In this document: positions 1 to 6,456 of the stretch, piece by piece
Numbering within the stretch: position 1 is the stretch's first letter
Layout of the letters: every line of letters starts with the position of its first letter
Notes under the pieces: model-generated
Seen by the model: only the letters and a program-made list of their open reading frames with translations
What the model was told of the DNA's origin: nothing
Databases searched by the model: none
Source: UBA3263 sp964554335
GTDB taxonomy: Bacteria; Bacteroidota; Bacteroidia; Bacteroidales; Muribaculaceae
DNA: 6,526 bases
Assembly: GCA_964554335.1 (NCBI GenBank)
Contig: CAZKOF010000076.1
Span: forward strand, 1 to 6,526
Direction: 5' to 3'
Made by a program: the position numbers and the translations under genes

Positions 1-21
1 TCATGGCAGAGATCGGCTGGG

Positions 22-55
22 ATATTACGTAACTTCAATGAAAGTTATAGCTTAA
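22..55 (-). repeat. Left copy of a 34-base inverted repeat
   Basis: Read on the minus strand, this stretch contains TAACTTTCATTGAA followed by GTTACGTAATAT. It matches positions 6473-6506 of the plus strand at 30 of 34 bases by hand alignment, so the two copies are inverted relative to each other. The core includes TAACTTTC (47 to 40 on the minus strand), which resembles a Bacteroidota -7 box, but I see no TTTG-like -33 element about 20 bases upstream of it. Part of the core is also a hairpin (TAACTT/AAGTTA, 30-47). The AraC-like reading frame to its right ends inside this repeat. It could be a recombination site, the edge of an insertion, or a dispersed promoter-bearing repeat. Confidence 0.6.
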
Positions 56-250
56 TATCGTATCCTGACGGTTTTCCATACCTTCTGAATCCTCAAGTTC
101 CTTTTGCTTATGCAACATCAGGTTTCCTGCTTCCAACATAAAACTGCGGAAATACGTTTGGCAGAGTTCCGTTCGGTACACATGGCCGGTATTGTGCAGT
201 GCATCAAGCAGTAATTTATATTGATTTTCAAGGACTGATACTTCGGATAC
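35..250 (-). pseudogene. Fragment of an AraC-family transcriptional regulator
   Basis: This 72-residue piece lacks a proper start and ends at a TGA inside the left repeat. Its pattern (LENQYKLLLDALHNTG, then HVYRTELCQTYFRSFMLEAG, then ENRQDTI) resembles the linker that Bacteroidetes AraC regulators carry between the N-terminal cupin-like sensor domain and the C-terminal helix-turn-helix domain. The typical family pattern there is a Y..L..A stretch, H/P-YR, a hydrophobic helix, then R..-I-F..F. Both the sensor domain and the DNA-binding domain are missing, so it cannot act as a regulator. The last residues (LSYNFH) are encoded by the repeat and do not fit the family. AraC regulators often lie divergent from RND efflux operons in Bacteroidetes, which matches the efflux gene next to it. 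The assignment rests on pattern memory and is not certain. Confidence 0.5.
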
Positions 251-1441
251 CTGCAAGGGCTAATCAACGAAGGGCTTGAATCAAACACTGACCTTCAAAT
301 AGCCATGTTGCGGATTGACGAAGCGAAAGCCGGGTTGACTGCTGCCAAACTTTCCTATCTTCCGTCACTGACTTTCTCTCCCAACGGATCTATTACAAGT
401 GTCGATGGCGGGAAAGCAGTAAAAACCTACGAGATTCCTGTGGCAATGAGTTGGGAAATCGATTTGTTCGGGAAACTTCTCAATGCCAAAAAAAGTTCCC
501 GGGCTATGTTGCTGCAGCAGACCGCGTATGCCCAGGTTGTGAAATCGGAACTGATTGCATCGATAGCCAATAGCTATTTCTCGCTGCTGATGCTCGATAG
601 CCAGATTGAGATTAGCCGTCAGACTATAGATATATGGAATGAGCAAGTACGCACTATGGAGCTGCAACTGAAAGTCGGCGACATCCGTGAAAATGCCGTC
701 AGCCAGGCAAAAGCCAACTTGAGCCAACTACTTGCCACTCACAACACCCTATTACGTCAGCAACGCGAAACTGAAAATTCACTCTGTACCTTGCTCGGAA
801 CTACTTACCGACCTATAAACCGCACTACGCTTGACAATCAGGCATTGCCTGATGACATAAAAGTCGGCTTGCCGTTGCATCTTCTGTCAGCACGTCCCGA
901 TGTTGTGCAGGCTGAGATGGCTCTCGCAGCCGCTTACTACTCCACCAACCAATCCAGGGCTGCTTTTTATCCCTCTTTGACCCTCGGAGGTTCAGCCGGA
1001 TGGACAAACTCCCTCGGACAAGTTGTAAGCAATCCCGGCGGATGGATACTTTCAGCTCTTGCGTCATTGACCCAGCCAATCTTCCAGCGAGGCAAACTGG
1101 TTTCCAATCTCAAAATCTCAAAGGACGAAGAGCAGATAGCATTGCTCAACTACAAGCAAACATTGCTGAAGGCCGGGCAGGAGGTAAACGATGCCTTGTT
1201 TGCCATCGAATCTCATGACAGGAACCTTGACTATCATCTGACGCAAAGCGCCGCTCTCGAACAGACTGTCAAGTCCAACGAGATTTTATTCCGCACCAAC
1301 AATGCAACATATCTGGAACTTCTGTCATCCAGACAGGATTTGCTGAACTCGAAACTAAACATTGTAGCCGACAAGTTCAGCCGGCTTCAGGCTATTGTGA
1401 CGCTCTATAAAGCCCTCGGCGGCGGAGCTCAAAACAATTAA
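251..1441 (+). pseudogene. TolC/NodT-family outer-membrane efflux protein, N-terminus missing
   Basis: Proteins of this family form the outer-membrane channel of tripartite RND efflux pumps. Homology begins upstream of the first ATG (305): codons from 251 read LQGLINEGLESNTDLQIA, a usual OMF segment. The frame is closed by TGA at 236-238, and no ATG, GTG or TTG lies between that stop and 305. Hallmarks are SWEIDLFGKL, the duplicated-repeat motif RPDVVQAEMALAAAYYSTNQ followed by RAAFYPSLTLGG, LTQPIFQRGKL, and TYLELLSSRQDLLNSKL near the end. The C-terminus is complete. About 70-80 residues, including the signal peptide and lipoprotein cysteine, are missing compared with the usual 460-480, so the product should not reach the outer membrane. 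No partner pump or fusion-protein gene is present. The body has no frameshift, which suggests recent truncation or an assembly or recombination junction near 240-250. G+C is lower than in the neighbouring operon. Confidence 0.85.
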
Positions 1442-1480
1442 CGCCAATTTCTTTGTGCGGTTACCGTAACGGCTCATGAG

Positions 1481-2422
1481 TTAGCGTGGCTCATGGCGGT
1501 AGGAATAGTTGTTGCGCAGTGATTCGAAGAGTTCGGGGGCGGCTTTCAATGCGCCGGAATCGGCCATCGGGTCGTAGCTCGCGGCAATGGCTGCCATTGT
1601 CGGAGCTTTGGCAACGGGGTCGAGCGGCAGGGTTATGGAGGAGTCGGCTCCGGCGAGTGCCATTGCGGTTGCGCGGCGCTTGCCTTCGAGTGAGTATCCG
1701 GCAATATGGGGGGTGGCGATTACTGCCCGCCGCAGCAGTTCGGCGTTGACCGAGGGCTCGCCTTCCCAACAGTCGATTATTGCGCCGCTGACCAGCCCGA
1801 GGTCAAGGGCGTCGATCATGGCCGGAGTGTTGACTATCGCGCCTCGGGCCGCATTGATAATCAGCGGTCTGCGGTGGCATGACGCAAAAAATGAGGAGTC
1901 GGCCATGTGGTGCGTGGTGGCGTCGAGAGGTGTGTGGAATGTAATTATGTCGGCCTCGGCGGTGAGGGCGGACAATGGGGTGTCGATGCCGAGCGGCGGG
2001 TCGCTGACAATGGTGCGGAACCCGTTGGCGCGAGCCCAGCGGTCAACTATTGAGCCGACATGCCCGAACCCCACGATTCCGATGATTGCTTGCTTGATGT
2101 TCAGGGCGTTGATGGACGCAAGAACGTACTGGGCAACGGCGGGGGCGTTGCTGCCCGGAGCGTTTTTGACGGCAATGTCGTGCGCGCGGCAGTAGTCAAG
2201 ATCAATATGGTCCGTGCCGATGGTCGCCGTGGCGATGGTGCTGACGCGTGAACCTCCGAGCAGACGGGCGTCGCATCGCGTACGCGTGCGTATAATCAAT
2301 GTGTCGGCATTTCTGACTGCCTCGGGGGTTATTTGTTCAGGTGCGAGATATGTTACCCGATGGCCTGCGGCCTCAAGATGACCTTGTATAAAGGGAATGT
2401 GGTTTTCAACGATGACGTTCAT
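1481..2422 (-). CDS. pdxB: Erythronate-4-phosphate dehydrogenase (vitamin B6 synthesis)
   Basis: This cytoplasmic enzyme oxidises 4-phospho-D-erythronate in the DXP-dependent pyridoxal-phosphate pathway. The 313-residue protein has the D-2-hydroxyacid dehydrogenase fold. The Rossmann loop is G118-F-G120-HV-G123, and the strand-end acidic residue is Asp141 in SDPP. The catalytic trio is Arg193 (INAARGAIVN), Glu222 (WEGEP) and His239 (TPHIAGYS). The 29- and 17-residue spacings equal those of E. coli PdxB (R208, E237, H254), and the AGYSLEGK segment after the histidine is typical of PdxB rather than SerA. It is shorter than the E. coli protein (378) but ends with the usual ASYDPMADS...LRNNYSYR tail, so it appears complete. 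I chose ATG at 2422, five bases after the stop of the upstream membrane gene; the open frame continues to 2488 but lacks homology there. It is probably translated from the rlmL-purD operon and is last in it. Confidence 0.93.
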   Translation of the reverse strand: MNVIVENHIPFIQGHLEAAGHRVTYLAPEQITPEAVRNADTLIIRTRTRCDARLLGGSRVSTIATATIGTDHIDLDYCRAHDIAVKNAPGSNAPAVAQYVLASINALNIKQAIIGIVGFGHVGSIVDRWARANGFRTIVSDPPLGIDTPLSALTAEADIITFHTPLDATTHHMADSSFFASCHRRPLIINAARGAIVNTPAMIDALDLGLVSGAIIDCWEGEPSVNAELLRRAVIATPHIAGYSLEGKRRATAMALAGADSSITLPLDPVAKAPTMAAIAASYDPMADSGALKAAPELFESLRNNYSYRHEPR

Positions 2423-2427
2423 AATCG

Positions 2428-3309
2428 CTATATACAATATAGTCTGCAGAGGAGGCAGGCAATCAGGACCGCGAGGTAGCCGATCCACCCGAAGCGTTGC
2501 GAGGCTGCGAAGTGACCGACGTTATATGCAGCGCATAAGTTCAGCAGGGGAATATAGTCCGGAGCGTTGAGGAAGTCGAGACATGGGAGGATTAAAGCGC
2601 ATGCCGAAAGTCCGAGTATCGCCATGTTGCGCGCGCGGGCTTTGGCGGGGTAACCGTAGGTTGTCAGGAAAGTCAGCATGCAGAACAGTCCGCTAACTGC
2701 AGCCGATAGTATCCACTCCGGCGAGATGCTTAAAATCAGCGGCATGGAGTAGTCCTCGATCAGAGTGAATACGTCGAGCAGTCCGAACCCGCTGAGAATT
2801 ATCGGCGGAGTCAGAAGTCCGAGCAGGGCGGCGACGACGCCGCGTGGCGACAAGGCCCGGAGCAGAAGTATCGCAATGAGCAGTGCCGCGCCCGCAAGCA
2901 GGAATGCGCGCATCCACAGGGCTCCGAGGCCGCAACCGAGAAAAATCAGGAAGAACGTGCGGGTCTCGTTCGGACGCTGGAAGCAGAGAAAAAGTGGCGT
3001 CAGCGCCAGGGCGATATATAGTGTCATCGCAGTTCCGGGCCATGATGCCGCCGTTGCGGCCTGAAGGGCGAGGAAGACTGCCGCAAACGGGAAGTTCGGC
3101 CCGCGGAACAGGGTGCGGGCTTTGATGTTTGAAACCATCACTCCGCAAACCGGAACGCTCAGCAAGGCTGCCAGCCATGCCGACGGTAGCATGGCTGCAA
3201 GGCCGAGGAGTCCCAAAATCACGCTGACTCCCGGACTGAGAATAATATTCTTGATTCCGGAGCTGATAGTGTTGTTGGGGTGTGGATCAGCAGGTGAGGT
3301 CGCTGGCAA
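2428..3309 (-). CDS. Multi-pass membrane protein of unknown function
   Basis: I do not recognise this protein with confidence. It is almost entirely hydrophobic, with roughly eight to ten predicted membrane segments separated by short loops (RTLFRGPNF, QRPNETR, YPAKARARN), and it shows no catalytic or transporter motif. The start is unresolved. No ATG lies between the purD stop and the first membrane segment. Candidates are TTG at 3309 (23-base overlap with purD, 293 residues), GTG at 3222 (at the edge of the first membrane helix), and ATG at 3396 or 3411 deep inside purD. The segment IKNIILSPG just upstream of the first helix looks like a native N-terminus, so I favour a start above 3222. 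It lies between purD and pdxB and ends 5 bases before pdxB, so it is very likely co-transcribed. DUF6427-type membrane proteins are found near purD in some Bacteroidetes, as I recall; this is only a weak suggestion. Confidence 0.7.
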   Translation of the reverse strand: MPATSPADPHPNNTISSGIKNIILSPGVSVILGLLGLAAMLPSAWLAALLSVPVCGVMVSNIKARTLFRGPNFPFAAVFLALQAATAASWPGTAMTLYIALALTPLFLCFQRPNETRTFFLIFLGCGLGALWMRAFLLAGAALLIAILLLRALSPRGVVAALLGLLTPPIILSGFGLLDVFTLIEDYSMPLILSISPEWILSAAVSGLFCMLTFLTTYGYPAKARARNMAILGLSACALILPCLDFLNAPDYIPLLNLCAAYNVGHFAASQRFGWIGYLAVLIACLLCRLYCI

Positions 3310-4561
3310 TGTCGTGACGGAAGTATTTGCCGTCGAAATCAATCGTTTCAATCGCGCGGAAAGATTTAGCGGCGGCGTCGGCGATGTTGTCGCCATAGCT
3401 TGTTGCGGCAATCACGCGGCCTCCCGAGGTTACGAGTTGGCCGTCGGGGGTGAGGGTGGTCCCGGCGTGGAAAAGGAGTGAACCGTCAACGTTTTCGAGT
3501 CCTGAAATCAGCTTACCCTTGTCGTAGCTTCCGGGGTAGCCTCCGCTGACGGCCATGACCGTCACTGAGGTGCGTGGGTCTTCGCGGAGCTCGAGGTTGC
3601 CGAGGTCGCCTTTGGCCGCGGCAACGAGCAGTGGCAACAAGTCGGAGGCCACGCGCGGCATCACGGCTTCGGTTTCGGGGTCACCCATGCGCACGTTATA
3701 TTCAATCACCATCGGCTCGCCGCCAACGTTGATGAGGCCGAGGAAGATGAAGCCGCGGTAGTCAATGCCGTCGGCAATGAGACCGTTGACCGTGGGCTTT
3801 ATGATGCGTTCGTCAACTTTCCGCATGAAGGTTTCGTCGGCAAAGGGCACGGGGCTGACGGCGCCCATGCCGCCGGTGTTGAGACCGGTGTCGCCTTCGC
3901 CGATGCGCTTGTAGTCTTTGGCAACGGGGAGCACGCGGTAGCTTCCGGCGCCGTCTGTCAACACGAAAACCGAGCATTCGATTCCGCTGAGAAACTCCTC
4001 GATGACGACAGTCGCGCTGGCGGAGCCGAACATCCCGCCGAGCATTTCGCGCAGCGAGGACTTGGCTTCGTCGAGGTCGTTGATTATGAGCACGCCCTTA
4101 CCGGCAGCGAGACCGTCGGCTTTGAGAACGTAGGGGGCCGAGAGGGTTTCGAGGAAGCGGCAACCGTCGTCGACGGTTGCGGTGGTGAATGAGCGATAGG
4201 CGGCCGTCGGTATGTTATGGCGCTGCATGAACTGCTTGGCAAAATCCTTGCTACCCTCGAGGGCGGCTCCGTCGGCGGCCGGACCGACGAGGAGCATTTC
4301 GGGCATATTTGCGGCAAAATGGTCTCGGATGCCCGCGACCAAGGGGTCTTCGTTGCCAACAACGATGAGTTCCACGCCATTTTCGCGACAGAACCGCTCA
4401 ATGGTCGGGAAATCCGTAGGCTTCATGTCAATATTGGTGCCATAGGTGCCGGTGCCGCCATTGCCGGGGGCTATGAAGAGTTTCTCACATTGTTGGCTTT
4501 GGCTGATTTTCCAGGCCAGGGCACATTCGCGGCCTCCGGAGCCGAGGAGCAGGACTGTCAT
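3287..4561 (-). CDS. purD: Phosphoribosylamine--glycine ligase (GAR synthetase)
   Basis: This enzyme joins phosphoribosylamine and glycine with ATP, the second step of de novo purine synthesis in the cytoplasm. The 424-residue length is close to E. coli PurD (429). The N-terminal domain opens with VLLLGSGGRE at residues 3-12 and has APGNGGTGTYG at 31-41. The ATP-grasp domain shows KADGLAAGKGV (147-157), NTGGMGAVSP (228-237), RGFIFLGL (269-276), and the metal/ATP-binding EYNVRMGDPETEAVMPR (287-303). The C-terminal domain has the usual VMAVSGGYPGSYDKG and SGGRVIAA. In the motif normally written GGREHA, residue 13 is Cys (TGT) rather than His. The start ATG at 4561 is the first possible one before the conserved motif. 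The gene lies 51 bases after rlmL, across an A-rich tandem repeat, and its 3' end touches the membrane-protein frame. The operon position suggests transcription from the rlmL promoter, though a local promoter in the gap is possible. Confidence 0.96.
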   Translation of the reverse strand: MTVLLLGSGGRECALAWKISQSQQCEKLFIAPGNGGTGTYGTNIDMKPTDFPTIERFCRENGVELIVVGNEDPLVAGIRDHFAANMPEMLLVGPAADGAALEGSKDFAKQFMQRHNIPTAAYRSFTTATVDDGCRFLETLSAPYVLKADGLAAGKGVLIINDLDEAKSSLREMLGGMFGSASATVVIEEFLSGIECSVFVLTDGAGSYRVLPVAKDYKRIGEGDTGLNTGGMGAVSPVPFADETFMRKVDERIIKPTVNGLIADGIDYRGFIFLGLINVGGEPMVIEYNVRMGDPETEAVMPRVASDLLPLLVAAAKGDLGNLELREDPRTSVTVMAVSGGYPGSYDKGKLISGLENVDGSLLFHAGTTLTPDGQLVTSGGRVIAATSYGDNIADAAAKSFRAIETIDFDGKYFRHDIASDLTC

Positions 4562-4571
4562 GGGGAAAATT

Positions 4572-4606
4572 AAAAGTTAAAAGTTAAAAATGAAAAGTTA
4601 AAAATG
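4572..4606. repeat. A-rich tandem repeat between rlmL and purD
   Basis: The 14-mer AAAAGTTAAAAATG occurs twice exactly in tandem (4579-4592 and 4593-4606), preceded by a partial copy AAAAGTT at 4572-4578. It fills most of the 51-base gap. On the minus strand each unit reads as TAACTTTT, close to the TAnnTTTG -7 box, so it could add weak promoter activity for purD. Such A-rich spacer repeats also arise by slippage and need have no function. Confidence 0.85.
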
Positions 4607-4612
4607 TAAAAC

Positions 4613-6016
4613 TTATTCGTCGTTTTTGCGGCGCCAACTGCGGCGTGGAGATATTTTGGGCCGGCGGTTGATGATGGCCTCGAGCGCTTTCGGATTGCGT
4701 CGCTTTGCCAACGGGTTTTCCGGGTCGGGTTCAGGCTCTGTGGGAGCGGAATCTTTCTTGTCGAAGCGTTTTTTCATCGGACGGCGTGTGCCGTCGTCAG
4801 TGCGTCGGCTTTTGAATACGGGGCGGTCTGTGCGTGCGCTTTCGAGCTTGCCTCCGCCGCGTTTGAATGACTTACGGTCACCGTCGAAAATAATATATTC
4901 GCGGAGTTCACATTGCAGCGAACCGTTTATCAGCGAGTCGCGTGACGAAGGAGTCAGGCCGATACAAGCCATCGTTTCGTCGCGATAGCCGATTACCCAG
5001 GCGTGATAGCCCGTGAAGACGTGTTTGAGCTTCGTGCCGAGCAGTCGATAAAGGCCTTCGAGGTCTTCGGGCTTCAGGCGCTCGCCATATGGGGGATTGG
5101 TTATGAGCACGCCATTTGCGGGAGCTTCTTCCCAGGCGCTGAGCGGTTTTAGTTGCAGTTCAACATATTTGGCGACACCGGCACGCTTGAGGTTGCGTTT
5201 GGCAATGGCGATTGCTTTGGGCGACATGTCGGCTCCGATAATCGGGCAGGTAACTTCGCGTTCGGCTGAATCGTCGTTATAGAGGTTCTCAAAAAGTTCG
5301 CGGTCGAAGTCGGGCCACTGCTCAAAGGCAAAGCTCTTGCGGAAGATGCCGGGGGCGATGTTCGCGGCGATGAGTGCGGCTTCGACCAAGAATGTCCCGG
5401 AGCCGCACATCGGGTCAACTAACGGGGCGTCGCCGCGCCAGCCGCTTTTAAGAATGATGCCGGCGGCGAGGACTTCGTTGATAGGTGCGTCGGTCTGTGC
5501 TTCGCGCCAGCCGCGGCGGTGCAGGCTCGTGCCCGAGGAGTCAAGGCTGAGAATTACTTCGGAGCCGGAGATGTGGACATTGATGACCACGTCGGCGTCG
5601 GTCAGGCGCACGCCCGGGCGGCGTCCCTGCTCGTCATGGTCGCGAAATCGGTCAACAATGGCGTCTTTGACCTTATAGGTGACGAAGCGTGAGTTGGTGA
5701 ATTTCTCTGAGTTGACAGTGACTTCGATGGCAAAGGTTTTTTCGGGGCTGAGCATGGTCGACCAGTCATATTCCTTGACGTGGTCATAGAGTTGTTCGGG
5801 ATTGTGGGCTTTGAATCTATAGAAAGGCTTTAATATACGCAAAGCCGTGCGGCAATGCAGGTTGGCCTTATACATCAGAGCCTTGTCGCCCTGAAAGGAA
5901 ACCATTCGTCGGCCGGGCTCGACGTTGAGGGCGCCGAGTTGGCGCAACTCTTCGGCTAGCACCTCTTCCAGTCCCTGGAAGGTTTTGGCCACCATATCAA
6001 ACGTGTCAGTGTTCAT
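4613..6016 (-). CDS. rlmL: THUMP-domain 23S rRNA m2G2445 methyltransferase (RlmL-like)
   Basis: RlmL uses S-adenosylmethionine to methylate N2 of G2445 in 23S rRNA. The 467-residue protein begins FDMVAKTFQGLEEVLAEEL, the family's usual opening. A THUMP RNA-binding domain follows (about 45-160), including the ...SLDSSGTSLHRRGWR junction (157-171). The Rossmann methyltransferase domain carries motif I DPMCGSGTFLVEAA (201-214), GADMSPKAI (261-269), and the catalytic NPPYGERL (307-314). E. coli RlmL is a fusion of about 702 residues with an RlmK (m7G2069) domain; this protein has only the RlmL half, as is common in Bacteroidetes. Residues from about 380 onward form a charged, Arg/Lys-rich tail that is likely disordered and may bind rRNA. 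The ATG at 6016 was chosen because conserved sequence starts there. The open frame runs up to 6145, but that would cross the promoter and add a non-homologous hydrophobic stretch. It is first in the likely operon with purD. Confidence 0.93.
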   Translation of the reverse strand: MNTDTFDMVAKTFQGLEEVLAEELRQLGALNVEPGRRMVSFQGDKALMYKANLHCRTALRILKPFYRFKAHNPEQLYDHVKEYDWSTMLSPEKTFAIEVTVNSEKFTNSRFVTYKVKDAIVDRFRDHDEQGRRPGVRLTDADVVINVHISGSEVILSLDSSGTSLHRRGWREAQTDAPINEVLAAGIILKSGWRGDAPLVDPMCGSGTFLVEAALIAANIAPGIFRKSFAFEQWPDFDRELFENLYNDDSAEREVTCPIIGADMSPKAIAIAKRNLKRAGVAKYVELQLKPLSAWEEAPANGVLITNPPYGERLKPEDLEGLYRLLGTKLKHVFTGYHAWVIGYRDETMACIGLTPSSRDSLINGSLQCELREYIIFDGDRKSFKRGGGKLESARTDRPVFKSRRTDDGTRRPMKKRFDKKDSAPTEPEPDPENPLAKRRNPKALEAIINRRPKISPRRSWRRKNDE

Positions 6017-6021
6017 CTTTT

Positions 6022-6037
6022 CAGTCAAATTTGACTG
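6022..6037. promoter_or_regulatory. Perfect 16-base palindrome at the rlmL transcription start
   Basis: CAGTCAAATTTGACTG is perfectly self-complementary. It directly follows the minus-strand -7 box (6045 to 6038) and ends five bases before the rlmL ATG (6016), so it should overlap the transcription start and form nearly the whole 5' leader. This is where a repressor operator would sit. In the RNA it could instead form a hairpin that hides the start region. No regulator is identified. Confidence 0.55.
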
Positions 6038-6068
6038 CAAAGTTACGAAAAATAATGCAATTCCGAAA
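6038..6068 (-). promoter_or_regulatory. Predicted promoter of the rlmL-purD-pdxB operon
   Basis: On the minus strand, TAACTTTG (6045 to 6038) matches the Bacteroidota -7 consensus TAnnTTTG exactly. A TTTC (6068 to 6065) resembles the TTTG -33 element, with 19 bases between. Transcription would begin about 6030-6033, leaving a leader of roughly 15 bases before the rlmL ATG. The position and fit are good; activity is inferred. Confidence 0.65.
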
Positions 6069-6084
6069 AAAAGTATTATCTTTG
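6054..6084 (+). promoter_or_regulatory. Predicted divergent promoter facing the structured region
   Basis: TATCTTTG at 6077-6084 matches TAnnTTTG exactly. The -33 match is weak (AATG at 6054-6057, 19-base spacing). Transcription would begin near 6090 and read rightwards into the hairpin-rich region, away from rlmL. It shares about 30 bases with the rlmL promoter on the other strand, so the two could compete for RNA polymerase. Confidence 0.55.
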
Positions 6085-6090
6085 CGTCGG

Positions 6091-6380
6091 AAATCCAGAC
6101 AAGCGAGTCTGATTCACACAACATACATAAAAGGCGTTTTTTCAACGCTATCTTCTTTTGTGAAAACCTGAGAAATTTTCAATTAGCCGGAAGATGGTGC
6201 AGTCAGAAACGCCCGGTTGGATTATATTTGACGATACCCTGCGGATGCAGTGATGCACCCGCAGGTTACCGGGCTATAATAATCACAACGTGGGCTGATC
6301 GACTGCTTATCACGGCTAATAGGCAGTCTCAGGGCCTTCACGAAGTGAATAAGCAGAAATGAGCGACCCACGTCTTTTGT
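6091..6380 (+). ncRNA. Candidate structured non-coding RNA or long regulatory leader
   Basis: No protein gene is supported here; the frames are short shadows. The plus strand folds by hand into several strong helices. Small 5' hairpins are CAGAC/GTCTG (6096-6111) and GCGTT/AACGC (6134-6148). Arm A pairs GCCCGGT (6211-6217) with ACCGGGC (6268-6274) and encloses CCTGCGG/CCGCAGG (6238-6244 with 6259-6265), capped by TGCA-GTGA-TGCA, a GNRA-type tetraloop. Arm B pairs ACGTGGG (6288-6294) with CCCACGT (6367-6373). Inside it are a 10-base-pair hairpin (6301-6310 with 6319-6328) and TTCAC-GAA-GTGAA (6337-6349), as in a branched junction. A T-rich run (TCTTTTGT, 6373-6380) follows arm B, so I set the end there; it is a weak terminator at best. 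A promoter lies at the right distance upstream. I find none of the hallmark sequences of tmRNA, RNase P RNA, SRP RNA, or TPP or cobalamin riboswitches. The Bacteroidales-1 and 6S-Flavo Rfam families are the first candidates to test. Ends and strand are inferred. Confidence 0.5.
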
Positions 6381-6456
6381 ATTCACACCGGCCGAATCAG
6401 GGAAGCTATAGGCATTATTATCACATTTCAGCTATGTGCACATTTAGAACGTTTGC
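6381..6456. other. Intergenic spacer, no gene seen
   Basis: No reading frame or strong hairpin of its own is visible. The segment CCGGC (6388-6392) can pair with GCCGG (6186-6190), and ATTATTAT (6414-6421) with ATAATAAT (6276-6283). The upstream RNA could therefore extend into this spacer. Confidence 0.4.

Noticed and set aside
1475..1495. CATGAG/CTCATG inverted repeat at the convergent ends of the efflux gene and pdxB as a terminator
   Set aside because: The stem is short, it includes the pdxB stop region, and no T-run follows on either strand.
2423..2488. N-terminal extension of pdxB upstream of MNVIVENHIP
   Set aside because: It overlaps the end of the membrane-protein gene and shows no family similarity.
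6017..6145. N-terminal extension of the rlmL frame with a hydrophobic stretch
   Set aside because: It would run across a consensus promoter and the palindrome, and conserved THUMP-methyltransferase sequence begins at the ATG at 6016.
5925..6362. 145-codon plus-strand open frame over the rlmL 5' end and the RNA region
   Set aside because: Its first third is antisense to rlmL, the rest is arbitrary sequence crossing strong hairpins, and it resembles no protein family.
6181..6380. tmRNA, RNase P RNA, SRP RNA, TPP or cobalamin riboswitch
   Set aside because: Their hallmark sequences (tmRNA tag and T-arm, GAGGAAAGUCC, the SRP GGAAG core, the TPP CUGAUGAG-type core, the B12 box) are absent on the strand examined.
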